From: Thermoflavifilum thermophilum
GTDB lineage: Bacteria; Bacteroidota; Bacteroidia; Chitinophagales; Chitinophagaceae
DNA: 64,000 nucleotides
Assembly (NCBI RefSeq): GCF_900116565.1
Contig: NZ_FPCJ01000001.1
Span: 2,414,540 to 2,478,539 of the forward strand
Reading direction: 5' to 3'
The translations under genes were made by a program, and so were the position numbers. Of this stretch, positions 1-9,987 are shown in pieces. The notes under the pieces were generated by a model. It made no database searches. It saw only the letters and a program-made list of their open reading frames with translations, and was not told the origin of the DNA. How positions within the stretch are numbered: position 1 is the stretch's first letter; each line of letters opens with the position of its first letter.

Positions 1-1003
1 TAACAATCAGGGGAAGATGATAGATTTTAAGCACCCGTTCATATTCTCCAATGTTTTTATAAAGTTCTTTGTTAAACTGATTCAATCCGTTGCCGACAGA
101 CAGGCTATCCTGGCTATATATTCCATATTCATCCCAGAAGGTAGTGATTAAACCATCTCCTTTCAATGTTTGCACATATTCTGAAAGGATTGAGTCCATG
201 ATTTCCCAGGCAAGGGGAAGAGAAGGATTGATAGAGGCTTTTTCCCATGAATGGGGTGCGCGAACGCCTTTGATGAAAGGATATACATCATATATGGCTT
301 TGGCCAAAACTGGCGACCATCTTACAATGTCATTTCCATACAAGAAAGGATAAAAATCTACATCAGCATCATGGCATGCCTGCAGAATGCGCGTTACATT
401 TTGGATAGCTGCGTTTTTCTTTTCGAGTAACTTTTGCTGGTCTTCTGGAGGAATTCGGTTCCATATTTGCGGAAAACTTTTCTGCAACGTTACAAAGTCG
501 GGATGTATATTTTCAAATATAATATTTGCACCCGTTTGCGCAATCAATAATGGTATATTGCGTTCGTTACCCAAATTAATATCCCGAATTTTGAAAGCTG
601 GTTGTCGAACATATACACCTTCTTTGATATTTTTCCACCAACACACATCTCCTGCTGCATAAAGCAATGATCGGGGTCTTTTACCAAAAATCAGTGCACC
701 TTTATTATGAAATCGAATAATATATCCATCATACTGCACAGTTTGAGGGTCTTTTTGTAAAAAAATCTTTTCCGTCGATGAGGGAATACCTTCATCCAGC
801 ACAATCTGATGAGGCGATGGAATACTGATTTCACTCTCTTCCACAATATTGTTTGTGTCAATATGCAATGCCTTTGCCAGTAGATAAGCAGCTGATTTTA
901 CTGCCGGATGTGCATGCTTTTTCAAAACGATATATGTATACTGCTGGGTATAACCCATTATGCCTGCAAGAAGAAAGCTGTATGTAAGTATCCATTTCTT
1001 CAT
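1..1003 (-). CDS. Secreted protein of unknown function, glycosidase-like context (3' end outside window)
   Basis: The frame is open from the ATG at 1003 to the window edge, giving the first 334 residues without a stop. It starts with a signal peptide (basic MKKW, then a hydrophobic stretch ending near GYTQ). A segment near residues 90-120 reads roughly as a small alpha/beta domain (GYIIRFHNKGALIFGKRPRSL), a layout like the N-terminal domain found before the barrel in GH67- and GH20-type hexuronidases and hexosaminidases. A WDEYG segment lies near residue 290 in what would be the catalytic part. The start lies 4 nt after the stop of the GH2 gene, so it is the next gene of the susC operon. I cannot assign a family; a role in breaking down the same glycan is inferred from position only. 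Confidence 0.6.
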   Translation of the reverse strand, partial: MKKWILTYSFLLAGIMGYTQQYTYIVLKKHAHPAVKSAAYLLAKALHIDTNNIVEESEISIPSPHQIVLDEGIPSSTEKIFLQKDPQTVQYDGYIIRFHNKGALIFGKRPRSLLYAAGDVCWWKNIKEGVYVRQPAFKIRDINLGNERNIPLLIAQTGANIIFENIHPDFVTLQKSFPQIWNRIPPEDQQKLLEKKNAAIQNVTRILQACHDADVDFYPFLYGNDIVRWSPVLAKAIYDVYPFIKGVRAPHSWEKASINPSLPLAWEIMDSILSEYVQTLKGDGLITTFWDEYGIYSQDSLSVGNGLNQFNKELYKNIGEYERVLKIYHLPLIV

Positions 1004-1007
1004 AGTT

Positions 1008-3920
1008 TTACTGTTTTTTATTTAATTCATCCGGAGCATCTGTTGTAAATGAATGATATGTACCGCTTTGATCATTAGATGAGAATAAACTTTCAATTTG
1101 ATGAACGGAAACAACATACTTGGGTTGAAATGCTGAAGATTGCATATATTGTATAATCGCATATAAAAGCTGATTGGCTTCTGGGTATTTCTTGCTGTTA
1201 GTTTCCAGATCACTGCTGCAGGCCAGTATTTTACCTTTTCCCACTTTTGCTTCCCATATTAAGGCCAGTCTTCTGTTTCTAAACCAGGTATCAATGGGTT
1301 GTACAATCGGTTTGAATGCAGGTGGAAAATCTTTTATCCACATAACGGGCTGTTTATTCGCTATGCTCCACCATTGAAAATCCTGATAATAAGCTGTAGG
1401 GAAGTATTTAAACAAGGGGTGTGTGGTATCTACAAATATTCCGGTAGTATGAGGTGGACGCATTTTAAACCAGGAAGTGTTCCAGAATACGGGTAAAAAA
1501 TGCATGGATACATCTTTACCTAAAATTACATGATCTGCACACAGCAGCAATACATTTTTCCCTTGACTGAGGGCCTGAACAGCGCTCGAATCAAACTCAT
1601 GTGTGATGTAAATATTCTGCAGATGATGAAGATCTATTTGATGATGAGGATATACCCAGAATGACCATTGATTTCTATATGGTGTACCCGCAATTTCAAT
1701 GCTTAAAGTGCATTTCTCTGCATGTTCAATATTATAAAGTGGAAAACGTATGGTATCTGGTATGATATCGTTTCCAATAGGAATTTTCTTCTTTAAAAAT
1801 TGGCTTTCAGCAAGTACATGATTTTTATCGTTCCTAATTGTCCATTTGATTAACGCTTGTTGTAAAGGTTTTGGAGAAAAATTGGCGATTTGTATATAGG
1901 CTTGAAAGGTATCGGTATTGTAATAAGTAAATTTCGGAATTCGGGCAAGAGGAGTCACTGCGTTGCAAAACGAGCTAAAGATGGAAGGAGTAACATACCC
2001 TTTGCTTTGCCAGAATACATTCAATACGCCTACCAATGCTGTGCCCTGACCTGTATAATCATTTAGTGCCAGCAATTCAAAACCTGCCATACCTGGCGTT
2101 CTCAATGCAGCCTCTATTTCACCTTTGTAGCATAATAACTGCAATTTTCCGGATGCCATCAGAAAATTTTCAGCCTCGTCTCCCAAGTGATGTTCATTCA
2201 GGATGTCACGAAACAATTCAAAATTTCGTGGTTGCATGACACCTGTGTATTGATTGATTTGTTTAAAATCAGGGAATGCACAGTATTGGCCCATTTCATG
2301 TGCGACATAGGGAATGTCGTGACCTGCAATAGCTTTTTGGTAATCAAAAAGAGTATTGGGAGATTCATTTGCCCATGGTAGTCCTCTGGGTCCCGACCGG
2401 ACAATAAATTGTTCTTCTTTAACCCATGGCCAGCTCATGCCTACAGATGCCCCCGTGTAAAGATGACGGGGATCTTTTTGTTTCCAGTAATCCACAAATG
2501 CATTGAGATAAGCCACCTGATGAGCGCCACGTGGTTCGTTTCCATAAGCCATCATACAGAAAGAAGGATGATTTCCATAGTATTGATCTATTCGATTCGT
2601 TTCATCATAGATATATTGATCAATAGGATGTCCATCGCCAAGGGAAGATCCATGATTAGCCCAGCTGGGTCCTTCTACATGCAGATACATTCCGGTTAGA
2701 TCTGCAGCTTTAAAAGCCGCTTCTGGTGGGCAATATGAGTGAAATCGCATTTCATTCAATCCGTAAGACTTGCAAATTTTAAATATTCTTAACCATGCAT
2801 TTACATCCATAGGGGGATAACCTGTTAACGGGAAATCACAATTCTCTACTGTACCGCGTATAAAAGTTTTTTTGCCATTGACGGTAAAATATGTTCCCTC
2901 TGTTTTGAATTCGCGCATACCAAAGTCGGTACTATCTATATCTTTTCCTGCCTGTGTTTGCAATTGTACAGTTAAATGATACAGGGAAGGGTGAAATTCA
3001 TCCCACAATGCAATTTTTTTACCCAGATTGTAATTTATGCTTAAAGTGGTATCACCGGCTGGTAGATGAACGGGAAGCTGAAGAGGATCAACGTGAAGTT
3101 TTTCAGTTGTATTGAAACTATATCCATTGAGTTGAATCTTTCCAGCTATAGATTTCTTTGTTTGATTGCTTATGGATAAATGTACAATAACTTGTTGATG
3201 GACAATATCCGGAAATGTTTGAATGTTTTTGATATAGCACAGAGGATGAGCAATCAAAAACATTTTTCCCACAATACCGTTCCAGTTGCCTTGTGTTTGA
3301 TCGGTGAGGCTATGTGAATCTTTACCGGGGTTAATGTTCAGTATGCGGTTATCCACGCGAATGGTTAAAAGATGAGTGCCAGGTTTGATATTTTCAGGTA
3401 AGACAAATTCATGCGGGCAGCTCAGGCTGTTTCCTTGTCCGATCAAAACACTATCTATCCATACCGTAGATTGCCAGTGTACTCTTTCCAGGTAGAGGAT
3501 CACGCATTGATGATTCAAGTTTTCAGGGATTTTGATTTTTCTTTGGTACCATGCTGGACCTACATAATATTTTTTGGGTGTAAGGAAGAAGGGAAACTTT
3601 AAACTATCAGGCTGCCTGAACTTTGCCATATCCGGATCAAAATACCATGAGCTATCGTATATGCTGGCGGTCCACTGGGTATGAAGAGTAGGTGTAAATC
3701 CTTTGTTTCTTTGTGGCATGGAGCCCGGAAGCAAAATTGTTTCCTGGCTTAAGGGGTAGTTCATGAACCATTTTTCTGAAATTCCTTTATCGGCTGTATC
3801 CATGCGAAAATACCAGGTTCCTGCAATAGAAAGTTTTTGTTGTCCCATGCAGGATATGGGGAAAGCCAGCATGAGGAGTGAAAGCTGGGTATTCGATATG
3901 AGCCGTTTTGGATTCATCAT
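1008..3920 (-). CDS. Glycoside hydrolase family 2 protein (beta-galactosidase/beta-glucuronidase type)
   Basis: 970 residues with an N-terminal signal peptide (cut near CMGQQ). The order is a jelly-roll sugar-binding domain (about 115-225), an immunoglobulin-like domain (about 235-335) and a TIM barrel (about 340-620). The GH2 acid/base motif is visible as GNEP (Glu462), and the likely nucleophile is Glu542 in HEMGQY. After further beta domains, residues about 770-945 look like a class I amidotransferase-like (ThuA-type) fold, an extension seen in some Bacteroidota GH2 enzymes. It probably removes a beta-linked galactosyl or uronosyl side group in the periplasm. The exact substrate cannot be read from the sequence. 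The gene lies 9 nt after the DUF4450 gene in the susC operon. Confidence 0.85.
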   Translation of the reverse strand: MMNPKRLISNTQLSLLMLAFPISCMGQQKLSIAGTWYFRMDTADKGISEKWFMNYPLSQETILLPGSMPQRNKGFTPTLHTQWTASIYDSSWYFDPDMAKFRQPDSLKFPFFLTPKKYYVGPAWYQRKIKIPENLNHQCVILYLERVHWQSTVWIDSVLIGQGNSLSCPHEFVLPENIKPGTHLLTIRVDNRILNINPGKDSHSLTDQTQGNWNGIVGKMFLIAHPLCYIKNIQTFPDIVHQQVIVHLSISNQTKKSIAGKIQLNGYSFNTTEKLHVDPLQLPVHLPAGDTTLSINYNLGKKIALWDEFHPSLYHLTVQLQTQAGKDIDSTDFGMREFKTEGTYFTVNGKKTFIRGTVENCDFPLTGYPPMDVNAWLRIFKICKSYGLNEMRFHSYCPPEAAFKAADLTGMYLHVEGPSWANHGSSLGDGHPIDQYIYDETNRIDQYYGNHPSFCMMAYGNEPRGAHQVAYLNAFVDYWKQKDPRHLYTGASVGMSWPWVKEEQFIVRSGPRGLPWANESPNTLFDYQKAIAGHDIPYVAHEMGQYCAFPDFKQINQYTGVMQPRNFELFRDILNEHHLGDEAENFLMASGKLQLLCYKGEIEAALRTPGMAGFELLALNDYTGQGTALVGVLNVFWQSKGYVTPSIFSSFCNAVTPLARIPKFTYYNTDTFQAYIQIANFSPKPLQQALIKWTIRNDKNHVLAESQFLKKKIPIGNDIIPDTIRFPLYNIEHAEKCTLSIEIAGTPYRNQWSFWVYPHHQIDLHHLQNIYITHEFDSSAVQALSQGKNVLLLCADHVILGKDVSMHFLPVFWNTSWFKMRPPHTTGIFVDTTHPLFKYFPTAYYQDFQWWSIANKQPVMWIKDFPPAFKPIVQPIDTWFRNRRLALIWEAKVGKGKILACSSDLETNSKKYPEANQLLYAIIQYMQSSAFQPKYVVSVHQIESLFSSNDQSGTYHSFTTDAPDELNKKQ

Positions 3921-3929
3921 ACGTTAAAT

Positions 3930-6900
3930 TTATTGAATAAGTGTAATGCCCATTAAACCAATTATCACTTCATTGGTAGTAGCTCTCACAGTAAAATGAG
4001 ATAGCGTTTTATTGGGATTCAAGGGCATATCCAGTAAGGTAGCTGCTCCACCATCAATTGCACGATTGGTAAAACCCGGTAAAGAAGAATAAGTTGTGCT
4101 GAGTCTGGTAATTTCACCTGTTTTCAAATGCAGCCGATAGGGAACAGGCGTTTGATCTGGAAAAGCAAATGAATCGATGTAGTAATCCTGTTCAATAGGC
4201 CACCAGGTGTCGGGATTGATGAGCTGCAGGCTGTCGCATGTTCCGTCCATGTACCAGGCAATGATCTTGCCGTTGGTTATGTGTGTTTGCATAGGATTGG
4301 TAGTACCCGTCATTAAGAAATAAGCATGCCTGGCCGACTGATAAATGGGAATCGTTATACTATCCGGATAATTTGACCAGATTGACACAAATGCAATGTT
4401 TTGTTGTATGCTATCATGAGGACAAAGTATGGATACGCCATTTGGGAAAAATGTTTTTCCATGTTTTGATGTTTGTAACCAACCCGTTATTTCGATATGT
4501 GGCTGAATAAGCGGTGCTGTCCAGTTGCCGATGCCCTGGATGGGCAGTTGTAAGGTGGGAACATGGGGTCGGGGTGAAAGATAATCTTTCCGGAAAATAT
4601 CTTGAACCCTGGCGTTGAAAAATGAATCACATGATATTTCTTTTTGATGAAGAAAATGAGAATGCATAGTCCATTCCCAGTCAGTCCAGATAGTATCCAG
4701 TACTATCTTTCCTTGCGAAGAAACAAGGATGCGATTGGTTCCCGAAAACCAGATGCTATCCGGAATGCTAATTAAACTGGAAGCAGTATAGGCTTTAAGC
4801 TCGGGAATCTCGAAAGATAAAGATGCATTTATCTGAACCTGATTAGACGGGAAAGATAAATGACTCCGATTGATCAGCTGAAGGTAAATGTGATTTGCTT
4901 TCTTTTGAACCTGAATGCCTATGGGTTGCTGGAGGTAAATGTCAATAGGATACCACCATTTTATTCCATGATATGCCAGCTGGATGAAAAAACTATGATA
5001 GCCCGTTGCAGGCTTGCGGAAATGTATTTTAAGCTGATGATCATTTACAGATACATCCTGAACAATATTTTGAGGGTCAAACATTTGTATGAACTTTATT
5101 TGTTTAAGGTTCACCCGAAGGGTATCCAGGAAAGAGAGTACTGGTTGATAAGCTGGTAAAGACAAGGAATCAGACGACCATTTAATGAGAATATCATATT
5201 TAGGTTGATAAGCAACATAGATCACAATACGCGGATATCCGATAGCAGAACTGTCAACAATCCAGTTGACCTGATGTTGATTGACCCATATTTCGGAAGG
5301 AATGATATGATCAACGGGTATGCAAAGATCTAATCCCATAGGAGTTTCAAACCGGGGTTCGATTACATAGTGATCTGTATTCAGGTTTCTATGAAATTCC
5401 AGATGGATATCTGGTGTTCGAATTGTGGCAAACCTCCATTCGTCAGGCCATCCAGGTATGATAAACAAGCGGTGATGGATAGCGTCGGGCCAGATGCCGA
5501 ATAATCCTTCCACCAGCGTTCGAGCACAAATGCCGATCGGGTCAGCAAAATCGCGATATAATTCTCCCCGGAAATGATCGAGGGAAGATAATTGTTCAAA
5601 ATTTCCAGGGCAATTTCCTAAATACATGCTTTCCAGTATCAAGCTTTTCCACAATTGGAAAGCTGTTCTTTTTTGACCTCCTTCCCAGTATGCCAGAGCT
5701 GCATGAGCCATTTCGGCCATGGCTACATTGTTTACCGACCATGTGTAGGGCATCCAATCAGTGGTTGATAATTCAAAATATTTACCTGGTATGCCTGGGC
5801 ACGTGAAATATTGGTGAGGAATATCATGATTGATGTATTGAAGCAGTTGATAAGTTTGAAAGGGGTTTGTAACCTCTTCATCTATTGCATGGTAAACGGT
5901 CCATAATCCTGCATCGGGATGCAGATTCCTGGCGCCTGTTAAATCTTGAAACTCCGCCAGCGATCCATTCTGTGGAATCCATAATTTGCTCAATAGGGCA
6001 TTCCGAATTCGTTGTGCTTCATTTTCAAACGGAAGGGGATTTTCATGAAGTAAAGATGCAATTTCTCCAGCCAATTTATGTTGAAAATAATTATAGGCTG
6101 AGCTGTATGAAACATCACCACCGCTATACTCCAGTGCATCACTCGCCCAGATGCAGGCATAAGCATCAAATAAATGATCATGATCCTGATCGAAATTTCT
6201 TTTTTCCCAATCAAGATGCCTTTTGATTACAGGCCAACATTCACGCATGAAGGCCGTATCGCCTGTCCATTGAAAATGCCGAATCATGTCATCGATATAT
6301 ACCAGATTCATATCATAATGCCCGGGTATGAGTCTGCCATTTGGATACCGACAAATGTATCCGCTGTTGTAAATACCCAACCCTGTTTTTTCAATTTGTC
6401 TGGAAAGATGGGCTTTCGGATCTGGTGCCACGATGCAGGTATCTGGTTCTGTTAATTGACTTTTATTATATGCCCGAAAAAATGTTTTAGCTCTTTCATG
6501 CCATCCCAAATCATTAGCCACATAAGATCCGCGCCATCCGTTGTAGGGCATACGCCAGGCTACGGCTCCATGCATAAAAACAGAATCCTGCCAGATAGCA
6601 TTGGCAGCAATACTCATAGCACTTCCTATTGTATTCATGAATGGATCGGGCGTATGTACATAAATCCTGTTTGCCATATTCTTTCTTTGAATTTCTGCAT
6701 TCAGGAATATTTGTTTAGCCCTTCTAACGGACAAAGCGGAGCTATCTTTTTCTTTGATTACCAGAAAAAAATCTCCATCTCGTTTGATATTTATTTTGCC
6801 TGCAAGTACAGGCGTTTGTGTATTTGTATCCGAATGCATAAACGATACTGGATCATTCATTTTCTTTGCATCTAAAATTTTTATTTCCGATGTTGCTGGT

Positions 6901-7559
6901 AATATGCCTTCAAGGGTGGTGTAGGAATTTTTATTTTTATACGTGAGAAAAAAACGAGGTGTTTGAACAATGAAATGATTGTTCAGGCAATGAGCAGGTG
7001 TTATATCAAATACATCAGGAGAATCTGCTCCCAGATCGCCGTTGCGAGCAGGATATATTCCACCTGCTCCACCAAATGCGAGTATCAGTTGAAATGGCTT
7101 TTTCACATGTACAACCTGTATTCTTACTGCCATGCCATGTGCAGTATACAAAGGGTCAACCTCAATTCTGATTTTTGCTTGTCCAATACTTGGATCTTGC
7201 AATGTGTATATCATTTTTCCTGCATGGTAGCGTGATTCAATGCTGGCAAAGGATTCTGCCCATTTTGAAATGGGCTGGCTTATCACTCCCAGTTTCAAAC
7301 ATCCGCCAGTTCCAGGCATATACAAAGCAAACATGGGTAAATCACCAGCTTCCACGCGGAAAGCTGTTTGCCATCCATACAGCGAACGATCGAATTTATT
7401 TTTTCCGTTCACAATTACGAAATCATTTCCATCTGGATGATATCTTAGAGTTCTGACAGGTATCGAATCAATTGTGTTATGCGGATACGAAAATGCATAG
7501 CAGGTTGTACTTATCCAGATTAACATGATTATTGCCCATGTAACAATGTTTTCTGACAT
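3930..7559 (-). CDS. DUF4450 domain protein, putative six-hairpin glycosidase
   Basis: 1209 residues from the ATG at 7559. An in-frame TTG at 7649 would extend it into the esterase gene, but the ATG gives a clean signal peptide (hydrophobic core IIMLIWIS, cut after CYA), so it is preferred. The N-terminal part matches the DUF4450 pattern I know from Bacteroidota: RYHPDGNDFVIVNGKNKFDR, then YGWQTAFRVEAGDLP and MPGTGGCLKLGV. Residues about 330-760 have the Trp/Tyr/Gly-rich helices of an (alpha/alpha)6 barrel (for example PYNGWRGSYVANDLGWHERA). Two or more beta-rich domains follow. Proteins of this type occur in pectin-degradation loci; the reaction is not established from sequence. Fourth gene of the susC operon. 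Confidence 0.8.
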   Translation of the reverse strand: MSENIVTWAIIMLIWISTTCYAFSYPHNTIDSIPVRTLRYHPDGNDFVIVNGKNKFDRSLYGWQTAFRVEAGDLPMFALYMPGTGGCLKLGVISQPISKWAESFASIESRYHAGKMIYTLQDPSIGQAKIRIEVDPLYTAHGMAVRIQVVHVKKPFQLILAFGGAGGIYPARNGDLGADSPDVFDITPAHCLNNHFIVQTPRFFLTYKNKNSYTTLEGILPATSEIKILDAKKMNDPVSFMHSDTNTQTPVLAGKINIKRDGDFFLVIKEKDSSALSVRRAKQIFLNAEIQRKNMANRIYVHTPDPFMNTIGSAMSIAANAIWQDSVFMHGAVAWRMPYNGWRGSYVANDLGWHERAKTFFRAYNKSQLTEPDTCIVAPDPKAHLSRQIEKTGLGIYNSGYICRYPNGRLIPGHYDMNLVYIDDMIRHFQWTGDTAFMRECWPVIKRHLDWEKRNFDQDHDHLFDAYACIWASDALEYSGGDVSYSSAYNYFQHKLAGEIASLLHENPLPFENEAQRIRNALLSKLWIPQNGSLAEFQDLTGARNLHPDAGLWTVYHAIDEEVTNPFQTYQLLQYINHDIPHQYFTCPGIPGKYFELSTTDWMPYTWSVNNVAMAEMAHAALAYWEGGQKRTAFQLWKSLILESMYLGNCPGNFEQLSSLDHFRGELYRDFADPIGICARTLVEGLFGIWPDAIHHRLFIIPGWPDEWRFATIRTPDIHLEFHRNLNTDHYVIEPRFETPMGLDLCIPVDHIIPSEIWVNQHQVNWIVDSSAIGYPRIVIYVAYQPKYDILIKWSSDSLSLPAYQPVLSFLDTLRVNLKQIKFIQMFDPQNIVQDVSVNDHQLKIHFRKPATGYHSFFIQLAYHGIKWWYPIDIYLQQPIGIQVQKKANHIYLQLINRSHLSFPSNQVQINASLSFEIPELKAYTASSLISIPDSIWFSGTNRILVSSQGKIVLDTIWTDWEWTMHSHFLHQKEISCDSFFNARVQDIFRKDYLSPRPHVPTLQLPIQGIGNWTAPLIQPHIEITGWLQTSKHGKTFFPNGVSILCPHDSIQQNIAFVSIWSNYPDSITIPIYQSARHAYFLMTGTTNPMQTHITNGKIIAWYMDGTCDSLQLINPDTWWPIEQDYYIDSFAFPDQTPVPYRLHLKTGEITRLSTTYSSLPGFTNRAIDGGAATLLDMPLNPNKTLSHFTVRATTNEVIIGLMGITLIQ

Positions 7560-7645
7560 GGCATAGTTTGAATTTTTAAAAATAGTAGGGACAAAGAAGA
7601 ATCTTCGTCCCGTGCTGTATGAAAAAAGGATAGATTTGATGCAGT

Positions 7646-8446
7646 TCAATATTCATTTTTCATCTGTTGAATAACAGGTTCATATTTTTTCCTCAAATCA
7701 TCCCAAAAAACTTTTCGGATATGCTGATCCAGCGGATGAAGCTGCAACTTCTGAATGTCGTGTATGGTAAGCCAGGCCACCAGAAGAGCGCCGGTTTCAC
7801 GAAGATGGGTATTATCCTGATGTCCCTGTGGGTATCCCGGATACATTCCAGGAACGAAGTTCATAAAAAAGGCTTTTGATGAATCAGGTCCCAGTGCGGC
7901 AATGGCTTCTCCGAAACTTTTGTCCAGATCAATCAGGGGTACATGCATTTCTTTTGCCAGTTGTCTTACTTTATCGGGATATGCTCCATGACCATCGTGA
8001 TAATGACCCGCCTGATCGAATGTGCGCATGGCAATTGGAGTCAATAAAACGGGATGTGCCTGTTTCTGGAGTACATCCATGACCATTTTTTTGAGATTAT
8101 CCTGATACTGATCCGGGGATGTATATCTTTCCGGTTTGGAAGAATGATCATTATGGCCGAATTGAATAAATACCCAATCGCCGGGTTGCAGAGAATCAAT
8201 CAGCTGTTGCCATAATCCCTCGTTTATGAAGGTTTTGGTGCTTCTTCCTCCTCTGGCTTTGTTTTTTATGATGATATCATGATCGAAAAACCGGTATAGT
8301 TCCTGTCCCCATCCGCGTTGGGGTGTACGGCTGGTATCGTAAGGTTGCATAGTAGAATCGCCAGCAAGCCAGATGGTGATGGGTTGCTGATGAAAAAACC
8401 AGCTTGAGCAGCAAATAGGGACAAGGAACCATAATAGTTTTTGCAT
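7646..8446 (-). CDS. Rhamnogalacturonan acetylesterase (SGNH hydrolase, CE12-like)
   Basis: 266 residues with a signal peptide. The four SGNH blocks are visible: GDST with Ser31, the Gly in the RGGRST block, GHND with Asn99, and DNTH with Asp211 and His214 as the acid and base. The order and spacing fit rhamnogalacturonan acetylesterases, which remove O-acetyl groups from galacturonate in the rhamnogalacturonan backbone so that other enzymes can act. The start was set at the ATG at 8446, not the TTG at 8452, because the ATG directly precedes the signal peptide. It lies 20 nt after susD. This gene gives the best clue to the substrate of the operon. Confidence 0.88.
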   Translation of the reverse strand: MQKLLWFLVPICCSSWFFHQQPITIWLAGDSTMQPYDTSRTPQRGWGQELYRFFDHDIIIKNKARGGRSTKTFINEGLWQQLIDSLQPGDWVFIQFGHNDHSSKPERYTSPDQYQDNLKKMVMDVLQKQAHPVLLTPIAMRTFDQAGHYHDGHGAYPDKVRQLAKEMHVPLIDLDKSFGEAIAALGPDSSKAFFMNFVPGMYPGYPQGHQDNTHLRETGALLVAWLTIHDIQKLQLHPLDQHIRKVFWDDLRKKYEPVIQQMKNEY

Positions 8447-8466
8447 AATCAAAAATGGTTTTCTGA

Positions 8467-9969
8467 TTAATACCCGGGATTTTGCTGATATAAGCCGGGA
8501 TAAATATCAATTTCTGTTTGCGGAATAGGATAAAATAAATTATGCTGGTCGATGGTTTTGTTTCTTCCTGTAGCCTGCAAGTAGGCATTTTCCACAGGAA
8601 TAGCCCGATCGGTTCTAACCAGGTCAAACCAGTATTGCCCTTCATCTGCAAATTCATGCCGGCGTTCGGTTTCAAGTGCAAGCGCAAAATCTTGTGTTGT
8701 AACGGGTGTAACAGGAGATAGTCCTGCACGCGCGCGTATCCGGTTTAAGATTGTAATTGCTTGTGCGGGAGGCGCGGATGCCTCGTCATTTAGTACTTCT
8801 GCATACATGAGGAGAATATCTTCATATCTGAGCAAAGGAAAGTTTTCAGGCCAATCGTTATAACTTGTAAGATTTGTAAGCCCGAAATCAACAAATTTTT
8901 TGAAAAATGGGGTATGAGCAATAATTGGCGGATTGTCATTGGTTAAATAAGCAGTATCAATTGTTACATTGAAACGAAGATCATTAGTGTCATAACTGTT
9001 GATTAGATCTGAAGAAACTTGTGTACTTGTATTAAATAAAAGTGATGATACTGATACCAAAGAAGCGTTGAGATTTGGAGGAATATTTTGTGAAGGGAAA
9101 GAACTTCCTTCACCCAGTCCACCAGAAATATATTCCACCTCAAAAATGTTATGCAGATTGTCATTTTTGTAACCAAAGAGATTGGCATAATTTGAAATCA
9201 GGTTCAGGTGAGGATATTGTCCTTCATGGCTGATGATTTCCTGCAGCAAGGCTTTTGCGCTATCCAGCTTATCTTTCTGATGTAGGGGATAACCAGCCAT
9301 GGTAAGATATACTTTTGCCAGGATACCTTTTACTGCCCACTGGTCGGCACGACCGATATCTGCACTGTTGGTGTATTGTACCGGAAGAGAATCCTTGATG
9401 GCATTCATTTCGGATGTGATGAATTTATACACCGTTGCTGGATCGGATTGTTTGATAGTTAGTGCTTCTGAAGGAGAAATCACATGATCGACAATAGGTA
9501 CATTGCCCCACAGACGTACCAGCTGGAAATATGCAAATGCTCTTAGAAATCTGACTTCAGCTTTATATTGTGTTTTTAATGCCTGGCTGCTGAAGGGTAT
9601 CTGATCGATATTGGCTAACACTTCATTAGCCCTATTAATCATAGCATAGAGGCTTTGCCAGGTATCGTGAATAATTTGTGTTTGTGGATTATCCTGAAAA
9701 TTATTGAGATCATACCAATCGCGTTGAGCACCGTCGTAGGTAATATAATAGTTTGGTGAACGCACTTCGGAAAGATACCAGTAAATATCTACTGGCCAAT
9801 CCCTTAATCCAGCATATACTCCGTTGACAGCTTGCTGGATATCTAACTGTGATTTATAAAAATTGGCAACAGTAATGCTGGATGTAGGTGTTACATTTAG
9901 ATATGATTTTGAACAACTGGCCAATACTGCTACAGCAGCTATGGAGAAGATATATGATAATGCTTTCAT
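8467..9969 (-). CDS. SusD/RagB-family surface glycan-binding lipoprotein
   Basis: 500 residues. The signal peptide ends in a lipobox (LASC, Cys19), so the protein is lipid-anchored and expected at the cell surface on the SusC partner. SusD traits are present: an SYLNVTPT start of the mature protein, an N-terminal helical TPR-like part, LRAFAYFQLVRLWGNVP near residues 145-160, and the C-terminal block RYEDILLMYAEVLNDEA followed by ILNRIRARAG and ERRHEFADEGQYWFDLVR. The gene lies 18 nt downstream of susC. The family binds oligosaccharides and hands them to SusC; the pectin substrate is inferred from neighbours. Confidence 0.95.
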   Translation of the reverse strand: MKALSYIFSIAAVAVLASCSKSYLNVTPTSSITVANFYKSQLDIQQAVNGVYAGLRDWPVDIYWYLSEVRSPNYYITYDGAQRDWYDLNNFQDNPQTQIIHDTWQSLYAMINRANEVLANIDQIPFSSQALKTQYKAEVRFLRAFAYFQLVRLWGNVPIVDHVISPSEALTIKQSDPATVYKFITSEMNAIKDSLPVQYTNSADIGRADQWAVKGILAKVYLTMAGYPLHQKDKLDSAKALLQEIISHEGQYPHLNLISNYANLFGYKNDNLHNIFEVEYISGGLGEGSSFPSQNIPPNLNASLVSVSSLLFNTSTQVSSDLINSYDTNDLRFNVTIDTAYLTNDNPPIIAHTPFFKKFVDFGLTNLTSYNDWPENFPLLRYEDILLMYAEVLNDEASAPPAQAITILNRIRARAGLSPVTPVTTQDFALALETERRHEFADEGQYWFDLVRTDRAIPVENAYLQATGRNKTIDQHNLFYPIPQTEIDIYPGLYQQNPGY

Positions 9970-9987
9970 AGTATTTGTTTTTTTAAA

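Noticed and set aside
7559-7649. TTG start at 7649 for the DUF4450 gene, giving a 4-nt overlap with the esterase gene
   Set aside because: The added 30 residues do not look like a signal peptide, whereas the ATG at 7559 starts a good one.
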